From Melitaea cinxia (taxonomy: Eukaryota; Arthropoda; Insecta; Lepidoptera; Nymphalidae), in assembly GCF_905220565.1 (NCBI RefSeq), contig NC_059421.1, forward strand, positions 5,847,501-5,911,500: a stretch of DNA of 64,000 nt, read 5' to 3'. Below the pieces are notes generated by a model. The model searched no databases. It saw only the letters and a list, made by a program, of their open reading frames with translations, and was not told where the DNA came from. Positions within the stretch are counted from its first letter, which is position 1; every line of letters starts with the position of its first letter. A program made the translations under genes and the position numbers. Positions 14,696 through 24,221 of the stretch are shown here, piece by piece.

Positions 14696-15416
14696 TTTAT
14701 TTAATTAAGACTTACAGTCCACTTGTTAGTAACATTAGTAACTTACAACTACGTTAGTACACTTAAATTAAAATTAAAATTAACAATTTACCAATTCACT
14801 TGCTTAACCTCTCTTGCCTCACCACTACGCCAACAAAGTGCTGAAGCATCGGCTCAGCAAGCTTAGCACTGAACATTTTCAGAATTTTAACGAATGAACT
14901 TTTGTTGTACATTTTTTTGTGTCAGAAATAAACTACACTACATTAAGATATGGTTTTTTGGTTTTTAATTTTCGCAAAAAGGGAAATTATTCTGTATTTT
15001 ATATCAACTGGTTTTTGGCCTCTAGCATAAAAGAAAGTCGAAAATAACAAACTGAAAACAAGGGCTTAATGAAACTCGTTGAAAATGTAATGTAATTTAA
15101 TAAAATGTTTCTCATTACTTACTTTACCTAATATCTTTAATTTCATGAGCCTTAGACTTAAAACACTTGACTCATAATTGTATTTTCCTCTGTTACAGCC
15201 AAAAAAATCAACCCACTCACACACGACAAACACGGCAGGAAGTACGGTGATAATGTGTCGTATGAAAATATAAATTTAGACTACATCGCTCGTTTAGTTG
15301 GTGAAGGTTACCCTAAAGACATTGTAGTGAGAGCGTTAGGTATAACTAGAAACGATCTTGAAATGGCCTGCGATATATTACACGAATTCGGATCTAAAAT
15401 ACAGCATAAGTGTTAA
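164..15416 (+). CDS. Cbl: Cbl E3 ubiquitin-protein ligase, long isoform, 5'-partial, ten exons
   Basis: Exons by GT-AG signals and phase: 164-289, 1224-1339, 1973-2079, 2640-2752, 7014-7096, 7410-7501, 12290-12415, 12773-12888, 13852-14428, 15199-15416 (TAA). Earlier exons lie outside the window. Exons 1-2 give the SH2-like end of the phosphotyrosine-binding TKB domain (TRLGQWAIGYVT, then YLYPDGRDVNPDL and VTQEQYELYCEMG). Exons 3-4 give the C3HC4 RING (CKIC, CGHLLCTPC, CPFC). This is followed by a Ser-rich linker, a proline motif (PPLPPRKS), a long Arg/Asp/Pro-rich exon (13852-14428), and a C-terminal UBA domain (IARLVGEGYPKDIVVRAL). By family knowledge, Cbl binds activated receptor tyrosine kinases and recruits E2 through the RING to ubiquitinate them; the UBA marks the long isoform. 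Exon phases agree everywhere except between 7501 (phase 0) and 12290 (needs one preceding base), so a small exon is probably missing there. Identity is very secure; the middle exons are less so. Confidence 0.93.
565..855 (-). repeat. Lepidopteran interspersed repeat ending CTAGCCGTGCCCACGACTTCG
   Basis: This stretch in Cbl intron 1 runs from an AACGGTCTATCCGATTTAGA motif to CACGCGGACGAAGTCGTGGG. It matches 47430-47622 motif for motif, and its end is shared with copies at 7840, 27393, 43395 and 63899. The family is unclassified here and has no open frame. Confidence 0.6.
950..1095 (+). repeat. LINE-type 3' end relic in a Cbl intron
   Basis: Contains GATAAGTCCACCTTTGCCATC and ends in TAGTGCAATAAAGTATACAAATAA, which resembles an RTE-type 3' tail. 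The same motifs occur in reverse at 60095-60240. Only the untranslated end is present. Confidence 0.45.
1375..1605 (-). repeat. tRNA-derived SINE, family S4 (diverged copy)
   Basis: The sequence matches 36965-37205: TCCTAAGGTAAGCAAGTTAAAGC, an AT-rich middle, then CTAGACTCGGG and GCTAACGGCCTAGTCAGATT. On the minus strand the end reads as a degenerate tRNA A box followed by a damaged B box. It lies across the Cbl intron just after the donor at 1340. Confidence 0.5.
2823..2997. repeat. Short element with 13-bp inverted ends (MITE-like)
   Basis: GAAGTAAAACTTC at 2823-2835 is the exact reverse complement of GAAGTTTTACTTC at 2955-2967. The sequence continues with CAGTCGTGTGGTCT into a T-rich stretch. 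A related copy, with GACGAGAGCGTTA and the same ending, is at 51830-52042. No coding capacity. It lies in Cbl intron 4, upstream of the LINE. Confidence 0.5.
3592..6459 (+). CDS. Non-LTR retrotransposon endonuclease-reverse transcriptase (ORF2)
   Basis: The open frame has no internal stop. It starts within the element's N-terminus (YVRGLRTKTTNFKQS just upstream of 3661), so the native ATG is missing or lost by truncation. The first third is an apurinic-type endonuclease: TTETWL, a GGGVMALV strand, LLIIGDFNLP-like IIGDFNLPCIKW, and a distal TLDLAFSN region. The rest is the reverse transcriptase: ENYRGISIL, NEQHGFLKNRST, YTDFEKAFDRVDH, TGVPQGSHLGPLLY and the catalytic YADD. The C-terminal part follows the family pattern (VRSVLEYASPIWSP). 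By family knowledge, the protein nicks target DNA and copies its RNA at the nick. About 955 codons are open, close to full length for an ORF2. Confidence 0.88.
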   Translation, partial: LISNIILFYVRGLRTKTTNFKQSLLCNNFDIIITTETWLHNSIFDRELADNRYDVFRQDRNLKSSNKKTGGGVMALVRCGLDASRVELDDYLDIEILVIIIPARVLSASVDLQILTVYLPPDYDCLSSNIDRLINLIKNLHSKNPANNFLIIGDFNLPCIKWSSNGANYVKIGTTEIQNTGIRLIENLAFLGIQQFNYLTNYIGNTLDLAFSNLYLKVTECKYPLSKIDKAHPPLELEILDLSISPLVNSSARRLNFRKCDFENLNKYLNDLNWQTILISNTTEGLIDNFYSCINEAINKYTPLTRPQNSNRTYPVWFTPALINIIKEKSKIHKLWKKFKNIRDYDEFCMLRHRLKKEQQTCYNNYIQKIQISIRQNPKSFWSYIKSNRNTSNYPKTMTFNDKKYEDGQSICDAFNTFFHSVFGVPLVDFVASSKGISTLDSVSHLSVSKSTVEKLLTRLDINKGAGSDGIPPLFWRNCAKYLSSPITLIFNMSLKEGVFPTIWKKAHIVPIHKKDSKTKIENYRGISILNTLGKILEKCVYDAIYPVIIKSLPNEQHGFLKNRSTITNLAYFSDYILSNMEHGGQVDVIYTDFEKAFDRVDHLILLSKLQQLGIHGDLLRWIKSYLTNRSQAVVVGGYRSNYVSVPTGVPQGSHLGPLLYNSYLYDIKTCFKHANHVMYADDKKVYLKIKNLEDCNLLQSDLDSLYAFYARNKISVNVKKCQCITFTRRRHPIIFSYECDGNTIARVNIVRDLGVYFDDKMTFSNHNIFITQKAFRSLGFVIRICKNFTDIEAIKTVYFAYVRSVLEYASPIWSPMYNIYKDRLEGVQKRFLKHILYRSQQFSKSYIEDCHRNNILSLEERRNVLDMCFLYDIANGHVDSPELVGTLSYCAPKRRTRHTPLLSVPCSSRKYSANSALTRLPRIFNESFNDIDLFAFSKANFRNKLILKLKTKSK
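3592..7010 (+). mobile_element. 5'-truncated non-LTR retrotransposon (CR1/jockey group) in a Cbl intron
   Basis: The element contains an uninterrupted endonuclease-reverse transcriptase frame, a 3' UTR of about 540 bp and a 3' end of repeated TAAA units at 6985-7008. There is no ORF1. The 5' boundary is not sharp and follows a CA-rich simple repeat at 3490-3550; I place it where the coding frame opens. The intact frame implies a fairly recent insertion. Its tail ends about three bases before the splice acceptor of the Cbl exon at 7014. Confidence 0.85.
7014..7096 (+). other. Cbl: Cbl exon abutting the LINE tail
   Basis: This is an 83-nt exon with phase 2 in and phase 1 out, and it joins correctly to 2752 and 7410. 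It encodes a Ser/Gly-rich linker (SSNSSGSSGSSGCNGS). The acceptor TTATAG directly follows the TAAA repeat of the retrotransposon, so the branch point and pyrimidine tract must lie in, or have been displaced by, element sequence. Confidence 0.75.
7535..7830 (+). repeat. Lepidopteran repeat (AAATTCTCGTGTC family)
   Basis: It starts TATAAAATTCTCGTGTCACAG, includes AAACGGCTTGACCGATTTTG and CGGCCAACATCTATTTTTCA, and ends CGTTTGCCGGGCCAGCTAGT. Other copies are at 19383-19800 and, reversed, at 62638-62800. Confidence 0.65.
7840..8040 (+). repeat. Lepidopteran repeat (GTGCCCGCGACTTCG family)
   Basis: It starts ACGGTGCCCGCGACTTCGTT, then TCAGTTCTCAGCGTTATAAA and CCAGTGAGAGTCGCGTCAAA. It is the same family as 27393-27610, 43395-43545 (reverse) and 63899-64000. 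The 74-aa open frame across it is accidental. Confidence 0.65.
8041..11212. other. Large AT-rich Cbl intron without recognised genes
   Basis: Very AT-rich sequence with poly-T runs and no convincing exon on either strand. The only structure I noted is a compact stem-loop at 9430-9471 (9-bp outer stem TATACAGTC/GACTGTATA, 6-bp inner stem AAGAAA/TTTCTT). A small Cbl exon of 3n+1 bases may be hidden here, because the flanking exon phases do not match. Confidence 0.5.
11213..11525 (-). repeat. S3 SINE-like element
   Basis: Reverse copy of the S3 family: a CATCATCATC tail complement, GTTTTGCCCATAGTCACCACG, GGCAGGCGGGTTGGTGACCG, CGGTCGGCTTTTTAAGTTCC and a closing TAGCCACACAAC. The 72-aa frame within it is not a gene. 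Confidence 0.75.
11907..12269. repeat. Imperfect tandem repeat, two units of about 170-190 bp
   Basis: Both units run from an AAAACTCGATACAC-like start through GGGCGGAATTCAACA, CATCAACAATAGAC and a GC-rich end CCCGTCACTCTCCTC. Unit 1 ends near 12098 and unit 2 at 12269. Unit 2 ends about 20 bases before the predicted Cbl exon at 12290 and supplies the only pyrimidine tract upstream of that acceptor. Confidence 0.75.
13605..13745 (-). repeat. Degenerate tRNA-like SINE relic
   Basis: On the minus strand GGGTCGATTCC at 13719-13709 resembles a B box, and TGGCTGTTGGGATAGCGG just upstream of it resembles an A box. The spacing is too short, which implies an internal deletion. Confidence 0.35.
13852..14428 (+). 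other. Cbl: Cbl long Pro/Arg/Asp-rich exon
   Basis: This 577-nt exon has phase 0 in and phase 1 out. It follows acceptor TTTCCAG and ends at donor CGTAAGT. It starts IPPDPRAFEKPRRA and includes SRPLPAPPPER (a possible SH3 ligand). It then has many short RP/DR/ER motifs (for example RPDRPETRPERDR) and ends with PPYENVAVEKNELAVA, which contains a tyrosine in a YENV context typical of SH2-binding sites. The middle is low-complexity and strongly charged. Overlapping minus-strand frames at 13823-14165 are shadows of this exon. Confidence 0.85.
14668..14698. repeat. AAT trinucleotide microsatellite
   Basis: About ten uninterrupted AAT units in the last Cbl intron. Confidence 0.9.
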
Positions 15417-18372
15417 AATTAATTTTTTTTTTAAATTTTGCGGCACTAATTTTTGACATTTAAATTTTTAGTCTGTGCGAATAGCTATGCGGATTTTTTG
15501 ACGTGGTAATCTTTTGGTGTTGCACGCTTTGATTTTTTCTCAATCAATTGTTTTTATTTCAAATTTTCTAAAAAAATGAATTCGCTATACGGTGATAAAT
15601 ATTAGGTGTACAATTTAAATTTAACTAGAAAAATTCTTAATTTTTTTTATAGACTAATAATGAGAATGCGCGACGATATGGCTCGATTTATAGTGTTGAA
15701 TCTATTAGCGTTTTCGTCTGTGAAATTAAAATATATATATTTATACTATATATTGTAAATAATGCGTTTTAATTTGTTTTTCAAATGTTACTTGCTAATT
15801 AGACAATTTAATAAAAATGCCGGATTTAAATATGGCAAACATTAGAAAAGAACATAATTTTCTTTATAACCGATAGTATTATAGATTAAAAATACTTTTA
15901 AGCTTAAAATACATTAAAATGTTGTATTTATTTGCGATTTAAAATAGTTTTAACTATAAACCTTATTTTCCAGTGTTTTTTCAGTATTCGATTCTCGCTA
16001 TATTTATAATAACACATGCTTTGTATATAAACACATATTGCTATATTTTCTTATAAAAAAACGCTGTCTTAAAAAATACTTAAAAATTTTAAAATGTATA
16101 TTTTCATAATAAAACATTGTGTATCGACTTCGACTTAAGATATTCGTAATAATATATAAAAGAAAAAACGATTGATACATTGTTGTGTGTAAATAATTAT
16201 GTTCAAACATTCACAGACTCAAAGTGAATTAATTTACAGATGAGCTTAAATCATTCAAATATAAACACAATCGTTTTTTACCAATCTTCTTGATATTTTT
16301 CTATATATTATTAATAATGATAAAATATTGTTATTAATAAAGATTTTAATAATTATTATTATAAAAATAATATTTCGAATCGTTCATTTTTATCGATTGA
16401 GTATGATGAATGAATTGACTGATACCTAGGTTATAGTACGACTAGTCTAAATCTTGCTACGTTTCTTCGTAAGGTTATGTAATGAATTGTCTGTAATATT
16501 ACCATAGAAATATAATAGAAGTGTAGTTATAATCCAACCCCTAGATAAGAGTACATATCCACCAAATAACTAGTCAAACTAACGGACAAAGGTCCTTATA
16601 GACGTAACCTGTAGGCCTATTGAGACAAACTTGGAACATAGTCTGTCTCTTTCACAATATAGTTTGTCGCATTAGTAAGTAGTTTTAAAACTACGAAAGC
16701 CATGTCGTCTCTTTCTAACTTATGATGTAACTATAGTGTTAGAGGGAGACAGACTATACACATTAAATCACATGGCAATTATAGCTACATTAAGCTATAT
16801 ACTTTAAGTATGTGGGATGAATTTCATAATTTTTTTCTCGTCAAAGAGACATAAATGTCGAAGTGATATTTATTGTGACAAATTATGAAAAATATCCGTT
16901 AGGCAACCAGCCAGCCTGTATTACATAATTGACTCAAAAGGCAAATCATTGTAAAGAACTATTACTGCGATATTTCCTACGCTGTTAATTTATACTTACA
17001 CATATAATAGTGATATAGAATATTTCAATAGAATTATACAATAATACAAATAAAAATATAACTCTCAAGACATACCGAATCTACTGTTTTTTTATTTATT
17101 TTACATCAATTAAATGTATGAATTCTATAGAAATAAACTATAAAAAATTAATTCGTTGTTGATAATAGTTAAGAAAGGGACAACGCATTATAAAGACATA
17201 ATAAGAAATATTTCTAGCAGCAATATTTTGAACTTTCTCTGTGTGAATGGAAAATAAATGAGGTAGAAAATTTTGAGACTTTAATTCTGATTATTTTTTA
17301 TTGTATAAAAAAAAAACTAATTATAATTTTTAAAGTAATTTAATAGCACACACAGCGTAATAATTATTATTCCATACTTTTTCATAACTGACGCTTAATT
17401 TTTATCTGTAGACCTATATTTTTTTATTATTTCTATATATACGAATAAATAAATCGAAATAGTGATGTAACTTGTGAAAGAAAATGCTGCCATATATGTA
17501 TTTGTGATTGGCTATTTTTGTAATCATAGCTTTTAAAAACTTTTTAGTTGGCAATGATACCATGTTAAAAATAACCACATTTGTTTGGAAAAATGTTTAA
17601 AAGTAGTGTCATATCATTCGACAATATTTACAATTTTATCATGCACTTTTACTAATGTTAGTTGTTGATTACAATGTAATGGTGGTTTTGAAAAGTGACT
17701 TGAATTGGTTTGGCTATTCACTAGAAATGTTTACTGATTTAAAAAAAAATATTTTTAAATGTTGCCAAGACTATAAAATCGCAGATTTCTATTTGTGAAA
17801 TATTTTTATTTATTGTTCAATTAACTAGTCAAGAACAATTTTTGTATTTTCCCTTTGCGAATTGTACTTTAAAAATGTAATGAAGAATAACATTGTAAAT
17901 ATTAATGACCTTATATTAGTTAATTTTTTTTAAATATATTTATTGAGTAAATTTTTCGCATAATTAAATCGAATTTTTATGTTATAACATTTCTAGTGAA
18001 AAATAGTAAAAAGTATTCTGAAGATGGCACATAAATAACTTTTATTTACCGTTTCATTTTTGGTGGATTTGTATAAATTTGAATAAACATTAAAAGATCT
18101 TTTGTAATAAACTAATTTTAGTATTTTATATAGCATTGAGATTTTTTCTTGCAATAAAAAGCAACTGAATACGTTTCGGTTTGTTGGAAAAGTATATATT
18201 GGTGAGGCTAGGTATTGTTTTACGCTTTCATCGAGGTATGTTTAAAAATATATTTAAGCAAATTTTTTTATGTGTTTTCATTTATATACCTTTATACACT
18301 ATCGTCGAATCATTGTACGATAATATGATTACTTTGCTCCGGTGTCTCAATCAGGCATATTTTATATATGAA
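15417..18372. other. Cbl 3' flank and intergenic AT-rich region
   Basis: The proximal part is the likely Cbl 3' UTR; a candidate polyadenylation signal AATAAA lies near 16336. A foldback is present at 16638-16758 (listed separately). No other exon or gene was recognised on either strand. Confidence 0.5.
16638..16758. repeat. Imperfect foldback (inverted repeat)
   Basis: The left arm ATAGTCTGTCTCTTTCACAA (16638 on) pairs with the right arm ending GTTAGAGGGAGACAGACTAT (to about 16758). A third, internal copy GTCTCTTTCTAAC near 16706 can also pair with the right arm. This is a probable MITE relic. Confidence 0.5.
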
Positions 18373-18645
18373 CAGGTCGGCAAACAAGCGTACGGCTCAC
18401 CTGATGGTAAGCGATTACCGTAGCCTATAGATACTTGCAACACGAAAAGCATCGCAAGCGCGTTGCCAAACTTAAAAACTCTTAACAAGAGCTCCTCTAC
18501 CTATTACTTACCACAGGAACACAATACTGCTTGAAAGCAGTATTATTTAGCTGTGATATTCAGTAAAGCTGAGGTACTTAACCGGACGGGCTGCTCAAGA
18601 TTTTGAGCAATTTTTTCCTGCTACGTCCCACCTCAATAAATAGGC
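18373..18645 (+). repeat. S1 SINE-like element
   Basis: Starts AGGTCGGCAAACAAGCGTAC, followed by CTGATGGTAAGCGATTACCG. It contains the hairpin AATACTGCTTGAAAGCAGTATT and ends near TCCCACCTCAATAAA. Reference copy for the S1 family. Confidence 0.75.
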
Positions 18646-19382
18646 TATCAATACATCACTTACGCTATCATAGAGATTCATAATTCGTTTTCTCACAAGT
18701 TGAAGATCAACGCTTAAGATCCTTGGCGACTTTTTTTTTTATTCTGTAAAAACTTGAGAGAATTTATATAAAATTTATAAATAAAATGTCGTTAAAATCG
18801 TTGAATATATCTTAACCATATTATTTAACCAGTTTAAGAAGGCTTATTATTATAAAGATTTTTTTTTACATCTTTGTTTTTATAGGGTCATCTATTCCTA
18901 AGACACTCGACCTAATTTCTAAGTTGTAGATAGCAGCCAGCTGGTATTTATAATCCTGTCTTAGCATTAAAAAAAGAAAGTCTGCCTCCTTGTCTATCTG
19001 TATGTTCACGATAAAAATCTATTTAACGGATTTTCATGCAGTTTTCACCAATACACAAAGTGATTTTAATGACGGCCTAGCTCACTATTTGTTAAGGTTA
19101 TGGGTAAATTGGTTAAAATATGATAATAATTGTAAAAGAAGTCAATGTAAATTATCCGCATCGGTGCTAGATATAACAAAAATGTGTATAGTTTGACTAT
19201 TCCTCATACATAGATCTACAAAAAAGTCCGCGATGAAATATGTTTATTTTGAGGCTACTTAATAACTTACTTACTTCTAAGAAATGGTCACGTACAATGC
19301 AGTAATTCAAAAGCTTTTTAGAACGTTACAGATTTTATAATATTTTATCAATGAAAATACGTTATCTTAAGTATTTCATCTA

Positions 19383-19800
19383 ATATATAAAATTCTCGTG
19401 TCGCGGTGTTTGTAGTTAAACTCCTCTGAAACGGCTTGACCGATTCTCATGAAATTTTGTGTGCATATCGGGTAGGTCTGAGAATCGAACAACCTCTATT
19501 TTTCATACCCCTAAGTTATAATGGGGGAGGTTAAGAGGGTTAATAAAATATGAACGTTTGTGTGCATATCAGGTAAGGTCTGAGAATCGAACAACCTCTA
19601 TTTTTCATACCCCTAAGTTATAATGGGGGGGAGGTTAAGAGGGTTAATAAAATATGAAATTTTGTGTGCATATCAGATAGGTCTGGGAATCGGCCAACAC
19701 CTATTTTTCATTTCCTTAAATTATAAGGGGGGGGGGGGGGAATTGAGAAAGTTAATAAAATATATGGCAAAACAACGTTTACGGGGTCAGCTAGTATACT
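19383..19800 (+). repeat. Lepidopteran repeat with internal triplication
   Basis: Same family as 7535-7830 (AAATTCTCGTGTCGCGG start, GGGTCAGCTAGT end). A unit of about 100 bp, from TTTGTGTGCATATC to GGTTAATAAAATATG, is present three times in tandem. A poly-G run is at 19729-19740. Confidence 0.7.
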
Positions 19801-19893
19801 TTATAAAAAGCAAAGGTATTCAATTTCTTCTTACGTCGACAAACAAAAACTTAAACAGAAAACAAAATTTATAATTTAATTACTTTTCATAAG

Positions 19894-19903
19894 TATATAA
19901 AAG
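19894..19903 (+). promoter_or_regulatory. Candidate TATA box of the 190-aa secreted protein gene
   Basis: TATATAAAAG lies about 150 bp upstream of the ATG at 20051. This is compatible with a start site near 19925 and a 5' UTR of roughly 125 nt. Inference from motif and position only. Confidence 0.4.
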
Positions 19904-20050
19904 TCAACGTTACAGTCCATGAGATAATAAAAATCAACGTAACGTCACTTGCTTGTTGTTTAATCTTTTAATTACGAATTGTTATAATCGATACTTTTAA
20001 TCAAGTTGCAGCGTCGTAAATACGATTATACCGTATCATAATATTTCGAC

Positions 20051-21489
20051 ATGCTTGCTTTTATATATTTCATGTGTACCACGGTGAGTTATGCAGTTAG
20101 ATTTCAATGTGAAAATAATTTTTATAAGAATCGATTTAGGCTAAGTCCTATTTTCAATATGGGACAAAGAGAAACTGTGGGTTGGTTATTTAATTTATTA
20201 CCATGAGCAACGACTATTATCAGTTGTCTATGAAAAGAACTGGGACTAATAGCAGCGACAACTTACCTACTTTTATGTAACACTTTCATCTTATTTTGTT
20301 TGATGTACGTTTATTATTCAACACCTACTTATTTTTTTCTTTAATCCTAACCCTAAGGTTGCCTGGAAGAAATCGCTATCGAGCGATAAGGCCGCCTCAT
20401 TGTGCATTAGATTTTTTTTCTTTACAATTCTGTATTAAATTACTCTATGTGGTGTACAATAAAGAATAAATAAATAAATAAATAATCTTTCCTGTCGAAA
20501 GCATAGTAAAATGGACCACGAAAACATCACTTAAATCAGAATCAAATATTTTTCAAATACAAGTATATGTATCTACTTTTATAAGGGTTGATGATGGTGG
20601 ACCTCATATTATAAATTTTGAACAATAATTTAGAATCGAAATATGGCTCAAAATATGGAGCAGCCCTACTGGGGTTAGACCTCGACCTTATAGGAGACCA
20701 CGGCTAAATAATACTGTTTTCAAGCAGTATTATGTTCCTATTGGAGAGGTAGGCGACCAGAGCTCGCTCGTAACGCACTTGCGATGTTCCTGGTATTGCA
20801 GGCGTCTATAACCTACGGAACTCGCTTACCATCAGGTGTCCCCTAATTACCACTAGTTATATTAAAATCAAAATAAAAGATTTAACAGAAAATTAGGTAA
20901 ATTATTTATTCTCCGGTTAAATTAATCCGATTTAAACTACTTTTTTCAGAGTGTAACATTTGCCCAGTTCCCAAACCACTTAGATTTACAAAAAGTGTCA
21001 GAAATAATATACAAAAATGAAAAATACAATATTCTTAAACCTAAGGTACACATCGTAAGAGATCACTTCAACGATTTTATTCAAAAAAGAAATAATATAA
21101 ATGTTCAAACTGATCGAGTATTTTTAGATAAAAATGGTTTCAGTCATTATTGGAAAGATTTAGAAATCCTTAAACCAAAAAGTTATCGAAAAGCTGATTT
21201 ATCTGAAAAAGAAATTACATTAAACAATGATAAAAATGAAACTCTTAATATAAAAACGACTAAAGGTGATCTAAATATAACGAATACAATTAGTACTACC
21301 GAAAATAATACACATGTTAAAGTGAAAAATAAGCCAAGAAGAAAAAAGAAGCTAGAAGCAGATGTTTATGTCCCAAATAAACCTAATTTGAGAGACAATT
21401 CAGTTGTAGTGAAAACAACATTTTTCTGCCCATTTTTCGGTGTCATTACAATGTCCACTAAAGTTGAAAACTTCGATCAGCAAAAGTGA
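20051..21489 (+). CDS. Predicted secreted protein, 190 aa, two exons (gene A)
   Basis: Exon 1 (20051-20083) encodes MLAFIYFMCTT and ends at donor ACG|GTGAGT. Exon 2 (20950-21489, TGA) follows TTTTTTCAG and continues SVTFAQFPNHLDLQKV in phase 0. Together they make a convincing signal peptide with a likely cut after VTFA. The mature part is Lys/Asn-rich, with several N-glycosylation sequons (NET, NIT, NNT), a basic stretch NKPRRKKK and a hydrophobic patch with its only Cys (FFCPFFGVITM). I recognise no domain or family. The intron holds an RTE-type tail and an S1 element. Read alone, exon 2 would be called as a GTG-start frame at 20995. The start and splice are inferred from phase and signal logic; the coding bias of exon 2 and its length support a real gene. 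Confidence 0.6.
20338..20484 (+). repeat. RTE-type LINE 3' end
   Basis: Contains GGTTGCCTGGAAGAAATCGC and ends GTGTACAATAAAGAATAAATAAATAA, a typical RTE-clade tail. The same tail occurs in reverse at 43125-43262. It lies inside the intron of gene A. Confidence 0.65.
20645..20845 (-). repeat. S1 SINE-like element
   Basis: Reverse copy: GCTCAAAATATGGAGCAGCC, GACCTCGACCTTATAGGAGA, a hairpin near 20705-20735, then CTTACCATCAGGTG. It lies in the intron of gene A. Confidence 0.7.
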
Positions 21490-22353
21490 TAATATTGATC
21501 TAATGTTTACGCAAATTTCATTTATTATAATGAAACCACTTTTTCGGATTTTATCGCGGTTTATTAAGTTATTTACACGCCCAACGATACTTTACAGCAT
21601 TCATGGTTACGGAAGTCCTTTCGTTTGGTGTTTGTTGTTTCATTTTAAAAAGAGATAATTTTATATTAAAAATACAATTCATAAAGATAGTTTAGTTAAG
21701 TTTCGTTTTTTATTAACTATTTTAAATATAATTTATCTTCCTGTAAAACCTTTATCTCTCTTCTATATGACTTTTAATTGTTGTTGGCTATCGTAAGATC
21801 TCTATACAGTCCACCAAATCCAGATTTTTCTTTATATTTTCCTTTAAAAAGTACATTAAAAAAATCAGTTGAAAAAAATTTCCGAAACAAAACGTTTTAA
21901 TTGGGTTTTCAAATGAATTTTTGGGACAGCTTGCTTAAAAAATTCTTAAGTGGAGTATTTACACCTATCTCCTGTGCTAAGATCTATGTATTTCAACAAC
22001 TGAATATAACACAATCGTATTATAAATACCTGAATGGATTTGAATAGTTTCTATCATGTGTATAGTGTGTTATCTGTTTATATAAACTCGTGTAGTGCTT
22101 CATTGCGTGTCTATAAGCCTCATATTGTGGACGATTAAGACACATTACATCATATTAAGAGATTTTAATTGAAAACATTTAATTATCATTGATTAAATTT
22201 GAAACTCAGAAAAAATGTTACGGGCAACAAATAAGCCTAAAAATTTGACCAGAAAAATCTCCTTTTACAACTCAAATGTACAGAATTAAAAAAAGAAAAA
22301 CTACTCAGCCCTATGTAAAAAGTCTACATATTTACAAGAAAATAAATAACATA

Positions 22354-24221
22354 TTATTCTAATTGTGTATTATTATAAACTTCCTTTGGACCGTCATTCA
22401 TAAATCTTCTATTAAAACGTCTTGTCATATACGGATCTTCATCGTAATTATCAAATTTATACACATTGAAAGTATTTAAAAAACCATTGACTGCTGTTTT
22501 CAAAGCTCTCCTGTAATCCGTTACTGGCATTCTTCTCCTTAACATTACGATTGGTTCAAAAGGAATGACCATACCAGCTGCACTCGCTATGAGAGGTATT
22601 ATTGGTGCAGGAAAATAAAACGAAACTATTTCCATTACTCCGTTCACTATACATGTTCCTATATTTTTAAGAACTGTATTTATTTTGGGTTTTGATATAA
22701 AGTTATTAAGTGCTATTGTTATTTTATTATAAAAATCACTCAAGACATTGTTCTTCACGCTTATTTCAGTTTTACTAACTTGTAGGTCTAATTCTTTGTC
22801 TACTATTTCGTTCGTATCGTGTATTATATTTGTGTTTAGAGATTTATAAGGTTTATCTTGTAATGTTGTGGCATTTCCAAATTGGTCGTTTATCTCCGGG
22901 TTGTTAATATCTGGATGAGGCTGTAAAATCAAAACAAAGTTGACAAATAGTCCTAGCAAGATATTGCTACTAACATTGTCTCGACGACCCCAAAACAGCT
23001 TTTTTTTAATTTTCAAATGTTAGGTAACTCTAAAACTTTATTAATGAATTAATAAACAACATAGGTACAGTACCTTCCTACGATTTTAATACAGTCAATA
23101 ATAGTCATTTTTTATTTAGTCGGTACCTAAATTAATTGCTTGAAGTATATTTTCTAAACGTAACTTTATAAATGCTGAGGTTGACGATTGTTATGCTTCT
23201 AGTGTTAAAGGTACCTTACGCTTGTTATCATGGGGTTACAAAAGGAAAAGGTGGAAGGAAATACCGTGCGAGGCTACTTATGTACATTTCTGTTATGTTA
23301 GATCCACAGAGTACTTTGTATATCTAGGTAAGTTAGATCTGCGTACTGGCGCATAAAAGACTGCACTTATTGCACTACACTTTGCACTATTGTAGGACTT
23401 TTATAGGCTGCTTTTGTATGTTTTAGTCAAAATTCATATCCAAATCAACTTCTGCATCACATAATTTTATAGATTCTGTCTTGTTAACGATAAGTCGCAC
23501 ATAAGTCTAATAAGTAATAAGAGCGGTATTTTAAGTCACAGCCTAAGATATCAAGATATAAGTATCTACATATTAAGATAATGAAGTGCTTCTTCTCATA
23601 CTCTAATCATAGAATTCGAAGGTCAAAAAGCTTCCATTGATTTTAAATGAGGCCTACCTAAGGTCACACATACAGCGGGAAATATCCTGCTCAAAATCTG
23701 TAGCAGCTCGACTGGGGAAGAACCTCCACCTTACGGAGATTACAGCTAAATAATACTGCTTTCAAGCAGTGTTCCTGTGGTGAGAGGTAACCAAAGATTC
23801 TGGGGGGATTGAGGGTAGTGTCGGCAATGCATTGCGGTAATCGCTTACCATCAGGTGAGATGTACGCATCAGCCTTAGTGGAGAATTACCTCAACCTTAC
23901 AGAAGATCAAAGATATGTAATAGAATAACACTTCTCTTAAGTAGTGGTGTTCCTGTGGTAAGAAGACCAGAGCTCCTGGAGAGTATCAGTGGTAGGATCG
24001 ACAATGCGCTTATGATGCATAAATCGAAAGTAAAGAACGAAACTTGTTCTAAAAAATTTAACGAACTTCTAACTACATAATACTTTTTTCGGTGAATTAA
24101 ATTTTCGTTGAAGTAAATCCAAACACAATTTTAACGTTAAAACATTAAAACAACTTACTTTTAAAATTACAACATGTATACAATTTAATATTAATGTTAT
24201 TTTAACAGAAAGCGCACACAT
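22354..24221 (-). CDS. Predicted secreted protein, 209 aa, two exons (gene B)
   Basis: On the minus strand exon 1 is 24221-24159 (MCALSVKITLILNCIHVVIL plus K) and ends at a perfect donor AAA|GTAAGT. Exon 2 is 22920-22354 and follows TTTTACAG, joining in phase 0 to PHPDINNPEINDQF. Exon 1 is a hydrophobic signal sequence. The mature chain is Asn/Asp-rich at its start. Its middle is hydrophobic (EIVSFYFPAPIIPLIASAAG, a possible membrane-associating segment) and contains the single Cys (GTCIVNG). Its tail is basic and acidic (MLRRRMPVTDYRRALK, DNYDEDPYMTRRFNRRF). No family is recognised. The start codon is 286 bp from that of gene C on the other strand, so they probably share a promoter region. 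A longer reading straight through the acceptor to 23016 is possible but starts in intron-like sequence. Confidence 0.6.
23655..24015 (-). repeat. Two adjacent S1 fragments in the intron of gene B
   Basis: The first runs from GCGGGAAATATCCTGCTCAA to TCGCTTACCATCAGGTGAG. A second partial copy follows (ATTACCTCAACCTTACAGAAGA to GACAATGCGCTTATG). The hairpin is kept in the first copy (AATACTGCTTTCAAGCAGT). Confidence 0.6.

Noticed and set aside
22921..23016. Upstream extension of gene B exon 2 as its true N-terminus
   Set aside because: The extension crosses a good acceptor (TTTTACAG) and reads as intron; a phase-matched signal-peptide exon exists at 24221-24159.
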